A stretch of DNA of 64,000 nt, taken from NCBI GenBank assembly GCA_028286345.1, contig JAQBRT010000001.1, positions 434,001-498,000 on the forward strand. The letters are read 5' to 3'. Both the position numbers and the translations under genes were made by a program. A model generated the notes under the pieces. That model was not told the origin of the DNA, did no database searches, and saw only the letters and a list, made by a program, of their open reading frames with translations. Positions 53,924 to 62,354 of the stretch are shown here, piece after piece (the first letter of the stretch is position 1; each line of letters begins with the position of its first letter). The stretch comes from Candidatus Saccharimonadota bacterium (lineage in GTDB: Bacteria; Patescibacteriota; Saccharimonadia; Saccharimonadales; UBA4665).

Positions 53924-55495
53924 ATGGTTAGCACATATAGCGCTTTTGCTAATCACGCTCATGTGGGCTACCATGGTTTAGATATGTCTGTAGAAATAGT
54001 AAATGAAGAAATAAAAAGCGTTGGGTCACACCGTGTATTCCCATTGGCCTATGGCAATGAAGAAGAAACGGGCTTGATGGATACGGTCAGTGGCGTATGG
54101 GACGAGCCCTATTATTTTTGCGAAAACTTGTCGCGCTATATTCCTAAGGATATTATTCGCCATGTCGGTTACATGCCGACCCTCGACCAAAGGCCAAAAC
54201 GGGAGAACATTTGGACCGAGGGCGGTTTCCGTGTTTATCCGGGTGGTGTTGCAACGGGTGAGAATACCAACTTTGAACGGGCAACCCCAGAAGTCAAAAC
54301 ACTGGCTGATTTTGTACGCTATGTCCGCGGCAGTGAACTGCTGTCAGAAAAGATGATTGGCGCCTATGTCACTGATTGCTCAGCCCGCTTAGAGCGTCCA
54401 GTCCTGGCACGGCAGCACCGGCGCACCATCGACAGTCACCAGGATCGCAAAGCTTGTCACGATAACTTCGCTATTCCTCGCGGCTCACGCACTTCAGGCA
54501 CCAAGTTACCAAGCCAGGCGCTCGCCTACCTTAGCTATGCACCACTCATCGATGGTGCTGGTTTTGTTGATATCGACAGTGTCTTCTTATCCCAAAAAAT
54601 TGGTGGCCTTCACGAGGTTGAAGGCTATGGTTACTTTGGCCGGATGTACCGTTACTCGCATCACGAGGGCACGCCACGGCTTGAAGTCGGCTGTAAAGAC
54701 ATTAATATTTCCGATTACGCCGTTTGGATGCGCGCTGGTGTTATGGCCTTGGTAATGGGTATGGCCGGAACGGACCTGGTCACAAAACTACCTTCTGTTT
54801 CAGAGTTCAGGGCTATTCAGCAGGCCCAGGCAGTAAATCACTTAGGCTTACGGCTAGACGGCACAATCTCGGCATCCATGGAACAGGTCGCTGGTGTTGA
54901 TTTCCTGCACAAGCTGGCTGAATTGTCACTGACTGAATTGAGTTGGTACGTTGAGCAAATCCCTGACGAAATGGCAAAGGTGGCCACCGAGTTGTATTCG
55001 CTCGCTGATGACTTAAAGAAAGTTTTTGCAGGCACTGAAACGATTAGCCTGGTGGCGGACCGGCTCGACTGGGCAGCAAAGTTTGAACGCATACTCCGCG
55101 GCATCGACCGCGGTACAAATCAGGGCAAGCAGCGTAGCCTAACGGACGTAGTCAGCCGCTACCATGACCTAGACTACGATTACAAAGGTTATCACGCTGA
55201 AGATGGCGAACTTAAACCCATCATCAAGGGCTATGGTTACCGCCTGCGCGACAAAGGCAAATTCAAAGGAGAGAAGCCGGTATATATTGCAGAAACACTC
55301 ACAAACCCGCCTCGAGGAACCCGGGCGGCTGCCCGTACTGAGTTGATGCGCGGTTACCGCGTCAACACTATTGAATGGGATGAAGTGCAAGTAACTGACC
55401 TTGAGCACCTTGTAACCGTGAGCTTACCTAATGTACTCGATCAACTCGAAGAAGAAAATTACCATGAACTTCAGCGGCTCAAGCCGTTGAGCTAG
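53924..55495 (+). CDS. Dop/PafA-family enzyme (Pup ligase/deamidase-like)
   Basis: 523 residues of the glutamine-synthetase-related Pup ligase/deamidase family. Family landmarks in order: GNEEETG (GxExExG metal site), ERATPE (the TPE block), ACHDNFAIPR (GCHENY-like), YGYFGRMYRYSHHEGTPRLE then KDINISDYAVWMRAG, and VADRLDWAAKFERIL. The aspartate normally found between RxY and the TPE block is not evident: that stretch reads RVYPGGVATGENTNF. No Pup, proteasome or ring ATPase is in the window. The start is uncertain; ATG 53984 is an alternative. Confidence 0.85.
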   Translation: MVSTYSAFANHAHVGYHGLDMSVEIVNEEIKSVGSHRVFPLAYGNEEETGLMDTVSGVWDEPYYFCENLSRYIPKDIIRHVGYMPTLDQRPKRENIWTEGGFRVYPGGVATGENTNFERATPEVKTLADFVRYVRGSELLSEKMIGAYVTDCSARLERPVLARQHRRTIDSHQDRKACHDNFAIPRGSRTSGTKLPSQALAYLSYAPLIDGAGFVDIDSVFLSQKIGGLHEVEGYGYFGRMYRYSHHEGTPRLEVGCKDINISDYAVWMRAGVMALVMGMAGTDLVTKLPSVSEFRAIQQAQAVNHLGLRLDGTISASMEQVAGVDFLHKLAELSLTELSWYVEQIPDEMAKVATELYSLADDLKKVFAGTETISLVADRLDWAAKFERILRGIDRGTNQGKQRSLTDVVSRYHDLDYDYKGYHAEDGELKPIIKGYGYRLRDKGKFKGEKPVYIAETLTNPPRGTRAAARTELMRGYRVNTIEWDEVQVTDLEHLVTVSLPNVLDQLEEENYHELQRLKPLS

Positions 55496-55510
55496 GTGTA
55501 TACTAACGCC

Positions 55511-55891
55511 ATGAGCATAAAAAGCATTTCCGGATTCGTCCTCTATGTTAAAGACCTTGATAAGACCGCTGACTTTTACGGTGAGCTTGGCTTTCGCTTT
55601 GGCAAGCGAACCAACACCAGCATGACCAGCTACGTTAACTGGTTTTCGGTTGATTTTGTAGCTGTCGACCAAGAGGTCAAGCCCGGATTTGTGGAAGAAG
55701 CTAACGCCGAGCCAAAAGGCACAGGCATGTTTATAAACATCGCCGTCGAAAATGTCGATGATTTTTACACCGAACTGGTAGGCAAGGGCTTTAAGCCGTC
55801 CACCGAACCTACTACCCAACCATGGGGCCGCCGCGAATTTATCCAGCGCGACCCAGACGGTTACAAACTAGTCTTCTTTACTAAAAAATAA
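55511..55891 (+). CDS. Glyoxalase/VOC-family protein
   Basis: 126 residues from ATG 55511 (MSIKSISGFVLYVKDLDKTA). A two-module vicinal-oxygen-chelate fold: DFYGELGFRFGKR in the first half and FYTELVGKGFKP and RREFIQRDPDGYKLVFF in the second. Possible isomerase, dioxygenase or drug-binding role. TATACT (55499-55504) ends six bases before the ATG: probably leaderless. Confidence 0.92.
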   Translation: MSIKSISGFVLYVKDLDKTADFYGELGFRFGKRTNTSMTSYVNWFSVDFVAVDQEVKPGFVEEANAEPKGTGMFINIAVENVDDFYTELVGKGFKPSTEPTTQPWGRREFIQRDPDGYKLVFFTKK

Positions 55892-55978
55892 GTGCTTTAA
55901 GCATTCACTCAGTTTGGCTTCAGCTTTGCTTCATGCTTGTCTTTTACGATGGGAACATAACGTAAAGGGAGACAGGGA

Positions 55979-56146
55979 ATGAAACACCAAATCGCCGCAG
56001 AAGTTAATGTATTAAGCCGGGTCATCGACTTGCTCACCGAAAAATCAGTCAGCAGCCTAGTTGAGCACGACCGCTCATTTGCTGAGTTTGTAGAAGAACT
56101 CTGCATCAAAGTTGACGGCAAAGTCTCCAAGCTCCAAGAAGCCTAA
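55979..56146 (+). CDS. Small helical protein of unknown function
   Basis: A 55-residue frame (MKHQIAAEVNVLSRVIDLL) with purine-rich AAAGGGAGACAGGGA directly upstream. It is amphipathic and charged and ends KVSKLQEA. No family recognised. It lies 87 bases after the VOC gene. Too short for a firm call, but the ribosome site supports translation. Confidence 0.6.
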   Translation: MKHQIAAEVNVLSRVIDLLTEKSVSSLVEHDRSFAEFVEELCIKVDGKVSKLQEA

Positions 56147-56214
56147 ATGCTTAGGCCAACTTTTTGAAGATAGATGTGACCCTGAAGAAATACGAGCGTT
56201 ACTACTTATGCTAG

Positions 56215-56508
56215 CTAGTGACCGAGGAGTAGGCTGATGACGATAAATCGAACGAAAAGAATTGAGGATAGAACGAAATTGATAGTGAAGCCGCTATAAA
56301 CGAACCACGAGGCATGTTGCTTCTTCAAGAGCAGCGCAATGCCTAGGATAGCAATGATAGGTGACAAGCCGATCATTGGGATTAGAGAGTAGACGGCCAC
56401 TAATCCATCAAGTCCATGTACTACTGTGAAGATGATTGCTGATATGGCGAGTAAAAGTAGCTGAAGGATGAAAAGATACCTGACTGTGTCGTTAAGTGTT
56501 GGTTTCAT
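56215..56508 (-). CDS. Small membrane protein, three helices
   Basis: A 97-residue protein with three predicted helices (LFILQLLLLAISAIIFTVV; LIPMIGLSPIIAILGIALLL; FVLSSILFVRFIVISLLLG). No family recognised. A 30-base sequence upstream (56530-56559) recurs upstream of the neighbouring three-helix gene. Confidence 0.75.
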   Translation of the reverse strand: MKPTLNDTVRYLFILQLLLLAISAIIFTVVHGLDGLVAVYSLIPMIGLSPIIAILGIALLLKKQHASWFVYSGFTINFVLSSILFVRFIVISLLLGH

Positions 56509-56529
56509 AAAGTGAGTCTTTATATTTGG

Positions 56530-56559
56530 CTGCCCTTAGTAGACATACTTCGAACGCTT
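56530..56559. repeat. Upstream repeat, copy 1
   Basis: Contains ACATACTTCGAAC; 25 of 30 bases match copy 2 at 56923-56952. On the minus strand it sits 22-51 bases before the start at 56508, within the promoter region. Confidence 0.6.
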
Positions 56560-56561
56560 GA

Positions 56562-56891
56562 TCACACTAAGCAGCTAAGACCCATGCCTGGTTTTGTCCA
56601 GATTAAGAGGGTAGTGCCGTAAAAGGCTGCCGCAATACATACGACTATAGCTACAAACAATATTGGTATGGCCACAGATGCTTTGAGGCTAAGCCGTATC
56701 AGCATTTGCCAGACCAACAATATGAGTGTAATTGCAGTCAAAGGAATGGCGATAAAATATAATATATCTCCGCCGCCATTACAATCACTTGTAATAAAAA
56801 GGGCAGTCTGAATAACGATGGTAGCCAAAACCCAAAAAGGCCAACACCCTAGTTTTGACAGGACATGTATATGAGTGTTTGGTAATTGCAT
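56562..56891 (-). CDS. Small membrane protein, three helices
   Basis: A 109-residue protein with three predicted helices (FWVLATIVIQTALFI; YFIAIPLTAITLILLVWQML; AIPILFVAIVVCIAAAFYG). No family recognised. TATATT on the minus strand (56898-56903) ends six bases before the ATG, so it is probably leaderless. It shares an upstream repeat with the next small membrane gene. Confidence 0.75.
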   Translation of the reverse strand: MQLPNTHIHVLSKLGCWPFWVLATIVIQTALFITSDCNGGGDILYFIAIPLTAITLILLVWQMLIRLSLKASVAIPILFVAIVVCIAAAFYGTTLLIWTKPGMGLSCLV

Positions 56892-56922
56892 AATTACAAT
56901 ATAGCATGTCGCTTACGCTTGA

Positions 56923-56952
56923 CTGCACTTAGTGAACATACTTCGAACTTTT
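56923..56952. repeat. Upstream repeat, copy 2
   Basis: Second copy of the ACATACTTCGAAC-containing element; 32-61 bases before the start at 56891 on the minus strand. Confidence 0.6.
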
Positions 56953-57118
56953 ATTATCGTAGAATCTGGACGATATATTGGATATCGTATATGCCTTTAC
57001 TATCGATCTTTTGAGGGTCTAAAAAACGTATCCTAATGATGTAAATTCTGATGACTCTGGGGTCATACCTGCCATTTTGAACTCCTTAATATTATGTAAT
57101 GACACCTATAAATATCAA

Positions 57119-57149
57119 TAAAAAAGCACTGCTTTCGCAATGCTTTTTC
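57119..57149 (-). terminator. Intrinsic terminator after tRNA-Gln
   Basis: Minus strand: GCATTGC-GAAA-GCAGTGC (one G-U pair) followed by six T. Confidence 0.8.
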
Positions 57150-57151
57150 TT

Positions 57152-57225
57152 TGGCTGGGGATGAGGGATTCGAACCCCCGATGCAGGTACCAGAAACCTG
57201 AGCCTTACCACTTGGCCAATCCCCA
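57152..57225 (-). tRNA. tRNA-Gln (anticodon CTG)
   Basis: Minus strand: acceptor TGGGGAT/ATCCCCA, anticodon stem CAGGT/ACCTG around TTCTGGT (anticodon CTG), T-loop TTCGAAT, discriminator G, encoded CCA. Confidence 0.96.
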
Positions 57226-57293
57226 ACAGACTGGTACAGGGGAAAATTGTAGCAAATTACGGCAAAAAACACCAGAGGTGCTACTATTTTGAT

Positions 57294-57905
57294 ATGCGCC
57301 TTTCTACCTTTGCCCAAAAAGCCGATGAGCCAACTTTGCATGTTGTTTTAACGCTGGCCGTGGCGATTGGGTTGCAGCTTAGCCTTAGTAACACGCTGTC
57401 ATTTGGCGCCAAGTATACCGTAGCCGGGATAGAGGGGCTGCTGGTCATTGTTTTGCTGTTGCCATCGCTCGGCGATGCATTTAAACGGCTGATGGCCTTT
57501 ATTTTGATGGGGCTGGTTTGCACGGCCAATATCGTATCGCTGGTTTTGTTGGTAAATATATTGGTCAATGGTGGGGCAGTGGCCGGCAAGGACCTGCTTG
57601 TCTCGAGCGTTGCTATATACATCACTAATATCATCGTTTTTGGCATTGTGTATTGGGAGCTGGACAACAACACTGTGAACGTCCCAGACTTTAACTTTGC
57701 CCAGTTTGGCGATCCGCGCGAGAAAAGCTGGCGCCCAACATTTTTTGATTATCTCTACGTTTCTATCACCAACGGCACGGCCTTTAGTCCAACCGACACG
57801 CTGCCGCTGACGCACCGCGCCAAAGCCCTAATGACAATTCAGGCACTAGCAGCACTCATGACTGTGGTTTTGGTAACAGCCCGGGCAGTAAATATTTTGG
57901 GCTAA
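57294..57905 (+). CDS. Membrane protein, DUF1345/ion-channel-like
   Basis: A 203-residue protein with about five membrane helices. The C-terminal FFDYLYVSITNGTAFSPTDT, then THRAKALMTIQALAALMTVV, resembles DUF1345 and the pore region of two-helix potassium channels, but the TVGYG filter is replaced (TNGTAFS). Function unknown. TACTAT (57282-57287) ends six bases before the ATG. Confidence 0.85.
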   Translation: MRLSTFAQKADEPTLHVVLTLAVAIGLQLSLSNTLSFGAKYTVAGIEGLLVIVLLLPSLGDAFKRLMAFILMGLVCTANIVSLVLLVNILVNGGAVAGKDLLVSSVAIYITNIIVFGIVYWELDNNTVNVPDFNFAQFGDPREKSWRPTFFDYLYVSITNGTAFSPTDTLPLTHRAKALMTIQALAALMTVVLVTARAVNILG

Positions 57906-57917
57906 ACCCAAACGTGC

Positions 57918-57923
57918 TATACT
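57918..57923 (+). promoter_or_regulatory. -10 box of the metK transcript
   Basis: TATACT, placing the RNA start near 57930, about 28 bases before the riboswitch-like fold. Confidence 0.5.
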
Positions 57924-57957
57924 CGGTAGCATTAACAATTTAAATATACAGAGTGCA

Positions 57958-58046
57958 GCGAGAGATCTAGCTCCGTGACCTGCCAGCAGCCTGCGTTAGT
58001 AATAATGCAAGGTGCTCCATCTAGCCCGGCAAACCGGGGAAGATAT
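57958..58046 (+). promoter_or_regulatory. SAM-riboswitch-like aptamer upstream of metK
   Basis: The order of elements matches the SAM-I/SAM-IV clan: a P1-like pair (ATCT near 57965 with AGAT near 58041), GCCAGCAGCC in place of the usual GGCAACC core, a hairpin CCTGCGTTA/TAATGCAAGG, then GGTGCTCCATCTAGC, a CCCGG/CCGGG hairpin and GAAGATA. It differs from textbook SAM-I in the P2 region. Position directly before the SAM synthetase gene supports SAM feedback control. Class assignment is by eye. Confidence 0.72.
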
Positions 58047-58059
58047 GACATTTGTCCCT

Positions 58060-58092
58060 ATCCTTTCCTGCGAGCCAAGAAAGGATATTTTT
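58060..58092 (+). promoter_or_regulatory. Expression-platform hairpin of the metK leader
   Basis: ATCCTTTC (58060-58067) pairs with GAAAGGAT (58079-58086), followed by ATTTTT and then the metK ATG. The right arm contains the ribosome site AAAGGA, so the hairpin can both terminate transcription and hide the ribosome site. Confidence 0.65.
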
Positions 58093-59211
58093 ATGCCATT
58101 AGTAACCTATTTCACGAGCGAGTCGGTTTGTGCCGGCCACCCGGACAAAATCTGTGACGCTATTAGCGACGCCATCGTAGACGCCATTTTAGCGCAGGAC
58201 CCGCATGCCCGCGCTGGCGTTGAAACCGTAGCCGGAGCCAACAAGATTGCCTTGTTTGGCGAAATTAAAACCACTGCAGATATTAACTTCGAAAAAATCG
58301 CCCGCGAAAAAGTGAAGCAGCTTGGCTACACCGTACCAGCTTGGGGCTTTAGCCAAGAGTCGGAATTTAGTAACGACGTGCACCAACAGTCACCAGAAAT
58401 CGCCATGGGCGTTGACGCCGACGGTGCCGGTGACCAGGGGATGATGTTTGGTTTTGCCATCGACGAAACACCAGAGCTAATGCCACTGCCAATCGCAATC
58501 GCCCAGAGCCTAGCGCGCAAAATTGACGAGTGCCGAGAAGACGGTACATTAAAGTGGCTACGCCCAGACGGCAAAGCCCAAGTTACCGTACGTTATGAAG
58601 ACGGAAAGCCAGTCGGCATTGAAAAAGTCGTGGCCGCTGTGGCACACGATGAAGCAGAAACTGCCGAGACAGTACGTAAGGACGTCATCACCCATATCAT
58701 CAAGCCAGTCCTGGATTACTACAAGTTTGACCTGCCAGGCGACGAAGACATTGTTATTAACGGCACTGGGCTGTGGCACATTCCCGGCCCAGAATCAGAT
58801 GCTGGCCTCACTGGCCGTAAAATCGTGGTTGATACCTATGGTGGTTACGCCCGGGTTGGCGGCGGTGCTTTTAGCGGCAAGGACCCGTCCAAAGTCGACC
58901 GTTCTGGTGCTTACGCTGCCCGCTACATTGCCAAAAACATTGTGGCCGCCGGCCTGGCTACCAAGTGTGAAGTTGGCCTGGCCTACGTTATTGGCCAGCC
59001 AAGGCCACTGATGCAAACCATTGAAACATTTGGCACCGAAACCGTCAGCCAAGAAGAATTACACGCTTTTAAAGATAAGATCATCGACACTTCAGTAAAG
59101 GGCATTATTGAAGAGCTAGACCTGGCACGGCCAATTTATGGTGCAACTAGTGCCTATGGCCACTTTGGTAAGGCAGAACTTCCTTGGGAGCAACTTAAAA
59201 CGGTTGTATAA
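58093..59211 (+). CDS. metK: S-adenosylmethionine synthetase
   Basis: Makes SAM from methionine and ATP; SAM feeds TrmD and other methyltransferases. 372 residues from ATG 58093 (MPLVTYFTSESVCAGHPDKI), chosen by homology and the AAAGGA eight bases upstream; the frame is open further upstream but that part is the leader RNA. Landmarks: SVCAGHPDKICDAISDA, GADGAGDQG-like DADGAGDQGMMFGF, GRKIVVDTYGGYARVGGGAF, SGKDPSKVDRSGAYAARYIA. Confidence 0.97.
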   Translation: MPLVTYFTSESVCAGHPDKICDAISDAIVDAILAQDPHARAGVETVAGANKIALFGEIKTTADINFEKIAREKVKQLGYTVPAWGFSQESEFSNDVHQQSPEIAMGVDADGAGDQGMMFGFAIDETPELMPLPIAIAQSLARKIDECREDGTLKWLRPDGKAQVTVRYEDGKPVGIEKVVAAVAHDEAETAETVRKDVITHIIKPVLDYYKFDLPGDEDIVINGTGLWHIPGPESDAGLTGRKIVVDTYGGYARVGGGAFSGKDPSKVDRSGAYAARYIAKNIVAAGLATKCEVGLAYVIGQPRPLMQTIETFGTETVSQEELHAFKDKIIDTSVKGIIEELDLARPIYGATSAYGHFGKAELPWEQLKTVV

Positions 59212-59238
59212 TAGGGAAGTTAAACATAAGGAATAAAC

Positions 59239-59937
59239 ATGCGAACGTTCTTAAAGAAACTTTTAACTAGCGCGCCTAGCCTAGTACTGGCTGTCAATGT
59301 CCTCGCCATAGCCCCAGCCTACGCCCAGCACGGCGCCGATGATACAACTAGTGATAGCCACAGTAGCACCAGCACCGAAACCGAGATGCACACTGTGAGC
59401 AGCTCAGGCAAGCAGACCACCGTCGAAGACAATACGGCCCACAGCCAAGAGCTTAAGGACCAGGCCCAGACCAAAATTGACGAGCTACGCAAAGAAAAGA
59501 AGACCCAACTAACTGACGCCGAGCGCCAAAAGCGCTGTGAAGGCCGCAAAGTTGGCATCGAAAACCGCTTTGACAACATCGTTAACAAGTCACAGAACAT
59601 CCAAGACCGCATCACGGCTATTTACACCAAAGGCCAGGACTTTGTAACGGCTAACAACTTGCAGCCAACAGACTACGCTGCACTGACGGCTGCCGCTGAT
59701 GCTGCCAAGGCCAAGTCTGTAGACTCAATTGCCGCCCTTAAGGCTGCTACCCCAACTATCGACTGCACTAACAAAGATGTTGCCGCCGGTATCCAAAGCT
59801 TTAAAACCGCTGCCGAACAGACTAAGACCGACCTCAAAGCCTACCGTGACGCCGTAAAAGCTGTTTTTAAGGCAATCCACGCTGCTGCCGAAGCCGCCAA
59901 GCCAGCCGACACCACAACCACAGGGGGTAACCAATAA
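59239..59937 (+). CDS. Secreted helical protein of unknown function
   Basis: A 232-residue exported protein: signal peptide (SLVLAVNVLAIAPAYA before Q), a Ser/Thr-rich disordered stretch (about 30-70), then a charged, coiled-coil-like helical domain (LKDQAQTKIDELRKEKKTQL; NRFDNIVNKSQNIQDRITAI) with two cysteines. AAGGAATAA precedes the ATG. It overlaps the next gene by one base (TAATG). Confidence 0.85.
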   Translation: MRTFLKKLLTSAPSLVLAVNVLAIAPAYAQHGADDTTSDSHSSTSTETEMHTVSSSGKQTTVEDNTAHSQELKDQAQTKIDELRKEKKTQLTDAERQKRCEGRKVGIENRFDNIVNKSQNIQDRITAIYTKGQDFVTANNLQPTDYAALTAAADAAKAKSVDSIAALKAATPTIDCTNKDVAAGIQSFKTAAEQTKTDLKAYRDAVKAVFKAIHAAAEAAKPADTTTTGGNQ

Positions 59938-60209
59938 TGAAAAAGCTTTCTTCTGACCAAAACGGTATTGGCTTTGTGCTCGTACTGGTACTGCTGCTGG
60001 TTGTTGGCGTAGTTGGAGCTGTTGGCTACAGAGTAACCAGCAACAAATCCGCTTCAGTCACGGCCTCAACCGCTAAGGCTACAAGCGTCCCTGCCAAGTT
60101 AAAAACTAGCGCTGATGTAACTGCCGCTAGTAAATCGCTCGACAGCACCAATGTTGACAGCTCGGTTGATTCCAGCTCGCTCGACGGCGATCTCAATACC
60201 CTACTTTAG
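59937..60209 (+). CDS. Small pilin-like membrane protein
   Basis: A 90-residue protein: basic N-terminus, G-IGFVLVLVLLLVVGVVGAV hydrophobic helix resembling a prepilin N-terminus but without Glu5, then a Ser/Thr/Ala-rich extracellular tail ending in Asp/Leu residues. It overlaps the upstream gene by one base and abuts the next, forming a three-gene unit. Confidence 0.78.
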   Translation: MKKLSSDQNGIGFVLVLVLLLVVGVVGAVGYRVTSNKSASVTASTAKATSVPAKLKTSADVTAASKSLDSTNVDSSVDSSSLDGDLNTLL

Positions 60210-60887
60210 ATGTTTAAACGTTCGTACCGCTTAAGTACTACAGCATTGGCTGGCATTGCCGGCTTGCTGTATTGCTCGTGGCCGCTTGGCTACAGCCTCA
60301 ATCCGGCTGTAGCCCGCCGTGGCCTGGCCAGTGAGCTTGGCGGCACGAACCAGCCCTACGCCTGGGTATTTATCTTAGGCGATGTACTGTGCGGCGTGCT
60401 AATGATAGCGGTGGCCGCCCTGATCTGGCGCGGCCTGCTGGCACAAGCCCGCAAGCCACTGATTGCCATCTTGCTATGGACGATTATTGCCTTTGCCATC
60501 GGCACCATCGCCGATGCGCTACTGCCCCTAAAATGTTCACTGTCTACCCAGGCTTGCCCGAGCTTTCACCAAGACCACCTGTTATTGATCCATGGGCTTA
60601 TCAGCATTTTGGCGGCCAACTTCTTATTCCTAAGCCTGCTTATCTTGTGGTGGCGCGCCCGCCGGAGCCTAGTGTTGACCGGCCTGATGATTGGCTATGT
60701 AGCGTTTAGCGTTTTTTCGGTTATTGGCGTGGCTTTTCCAAACCAAGGTAACTGGGCACAACACTACTACCTAACGCTGTGCGGCGTGGTGCTGGCTTGT
60801 TTCCCCTGGGCTCTCTGGCAGTTTGCCATACACCCTAACCCGCAAAGAAGTCTACGTCCCGCAGTTCGTCCGGTAAAAATCCGTTAG
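60210..60887 (+). CDS. DUF998-like integral membrane protein
   Basis: A 225-residue protein with six predicted helices. GYSLNPAVARRGLASELGG in the first loop and cysteine-containing LPLKCSLSTQACPSFHQD in a later external loop resemble DUF998 proteins, whose function is unknown. It begins directly after the previous stop. The 3' end overlaps rarA on the opposite strand by 53 bases. Confidence 0.85.
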   Translation: MFKRSYRLSTTALAGIAGLLYCSWPLGYSLNPAVARRGLASELGGTNQPYAWVFILGDVLCGVLMIAVAALIWRGLLAQARKPLIAILLWTIIAFAIGTIADALLPLKCSLSTQACPSFHQDHLLLIHGLISILAANFLFLSLLILWWRARRSLVLTGLMIGYVAFSVFSVIGVAFPNQGNWAQHYYLTLCGVVLACFPWALWQFAIHPNPQRSLRPAVRPVKIR

Positions 60888-62022
60888 GGTGCTTAAAGTT
60901 AGCTTCCCATTTGGTACCTTTGCCATAGCCTAGGTCTTTCATAAGCTTGGTTGGCGCGTTCCTGAGGTGCAAGGGGACTGGTAGGTCTGGGTACTGCCGG
61001 GCACTTTCGAGGGCTTGGCCCATGGCATCGGCTACTTCCCGTGATTTAGGAGCTTTGGCCATCACCGTGGCGCAGTGGAACAGGTTGTACTGGGCTTCTG
61101 GCATGCCAATGCGCTCCACAGCCATAAAGGTGCTAACGGCCAGGTTGAGGGCTGCCGGTGCGGCAATGCCAATGTCTTCACTGGCAAAAATTACCATCCG
61201 TCGGGCCACAAACTTAGGGTCTTCGCCGGCTTGCAGCATCCGTGCCAGATAATACAGCGCAGCACTAGCATCACTGCCGCGCATAGATTTAATAAAGGCG
61301 CTGATGATGTTGTAGTGGCTCTCACCCTTTTTGTCATAGCCAGGCACACGGGTTTGGGCGGCTGTTTCTACTATCTCTTGGGTGATTGGCTTGCCTTGCG
61401 CCAGTTTAAGCGACAATTCCAGATTGCCGAGCGCCACCCGGGCATCACCGCCACTAAGTTCGGCCAGCAGGTCGATGCTTTTGACCGGTAGCTGTTTGGC
61501 GCTGAGCTTCTCTGTCTGGGCGGCCTTTTTGATAATCTTGACGATCTCGTCTTTGGTTAGCGGCTCCAGCACTAACACCCGGGACCGGCTGAGCAGGGGA
61601 TTAATGACTTCAAAGCTCGGGTTCTCAGTGGTAGCACCCACCAAAATGATCGTGCCATCCTCCACATGCGGCAAAAAGGCGTCCTGCTGAGCCTTATTAA
61701 AACGGTGGATCTCGTCCACAAACAAGATGGTCTGCATGCCAAGCCGCTGGTTCTGGTTAGCCCGCTCAATAACTTTTACAATATCGGCTTTACCGCTTGT
61801 AACAGCACTAAGCTCCACAAACTCGGCCCCCGTCTCTTTAGCAATAATCCGGGCCAGCGTAGTTTTACCGGTGCCCGGAGGACCCCAAAGGATCAGGCTT
61901 GTCGGCTGCTTTTTACTGATCATCTCATGAATGATCTTGCCGGCTGTGACCAGGTGCTCCTGGCCAACAACTTCGGTCAAAGATTCGGGGCGCAGTCGCT
62001 CCGCTAGGGGTCTCGTGTCCAT
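60835..62022 (-). CDS. rarA: Replication-associated recombination protein RarA (MgsA)
   Basis: A 395-residue AAA+ ATPase acting at stalled replication forks. [15 protein letters not shown] near the start, Walker [14 protein letters not shown] (about 48), Walker [12 protein letters not shown], sensor 1 [11 protein letters not shown], and the C-terminal tetramerisation domain ([20 protein letters not shown]). TATACT on the minus strand (62030-62035) ends seven bases before the ATG, so it is probably leaderless. Confidence 0.96.
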   Translation of the reverse strand: MDTRPLAERLRPESLTEVVGQEHLVTAGKIIHEMISKKQPTSLILWGPPGTGKTTLARIIAKETGAEFVELSAVTSGKADIVKVIERANQNQRLGMQTILFVDEIHRFNKAQQDAFLPHVEDGTIILVGATTENPSFEVINPLLSRSRVLVLEPLTKDEIVKIIKKAAQTEKLSAKQLPVKSIDLLAELSGGDARVALGNLELSLKLAQGKPITQEIVETAAQTRVPGYDKKGESHYNIISAFIKSMRGSDASAALYYLARMLQAGEDPKFVARRMVIFASEDIGIAAPAALNLAVSTFMAVERIGMPEAQYNLFHCATVMAKAPKSREVADAMGQALESARQYPDLPVPLHLRNAPTKLMKDLGYGKGTKWEANFKHPNGFLPDELRDVDFFAG

Positions 62023-62047
62023 AACATAAAGTATAGACTAAATGATG

Positions 62048-62344
62048 CTAATAACTGACGGTATCAACGGTTTGTAGATCGGCGAGGGCCGACGTCATAG
62101 AATCATAGTCACTATCTGCATAACTTTGGGCATCTTCGATCTGTCGATTAGCATCTTCGATGTTGGAATTTGCCTCATCAATAGTATTTTTCAGGTTACT
62201 AACATCGCCTTGAAGTGACGATACTTCATCCTGTGCCTCAGTCTTTTCCTTGTTAGCCGTGCTCACGCTCGAATATAGACAAAGACAGGCAATCACCAGG
62301 ACTACAATCCAGCCTACATAAGATTCTTCTTTTCGCACTATCAA
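62048..62344 (-). CDS. Small membrane-anchored coiled-coil protein
   Basis: A 98-residue protein with one N-terminal membrane helix (about 10-29, GWIVVLVIACLCLYSSV) and a long coiled coil (TEAQDEVSSLQGDVSNLKNT). It follows the G5/DUF3761 gene by ten bases, in the same direction. No family recognised. Confidence 0.8.
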   Translation of the reverse strand: MIVRKEESYVGWIVVLVIACLCLYSSVSTANKEKTEAQDEVSSLQGDVSNLKNTIDEANSNIEDANRQIEDAQSYADSDYDSMTSALADLQTVDTVSY

Positions 62345-62354
62345 GCCCTATAAG

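Noticed and set aside
55979-56146. Pup-like substrate for the nearby Dop/PafA-like enzyme
   Set aside because: Size is right and it lies close, but it ends KLQEA instead of GGE or GGQ and is not disordered like Pup.
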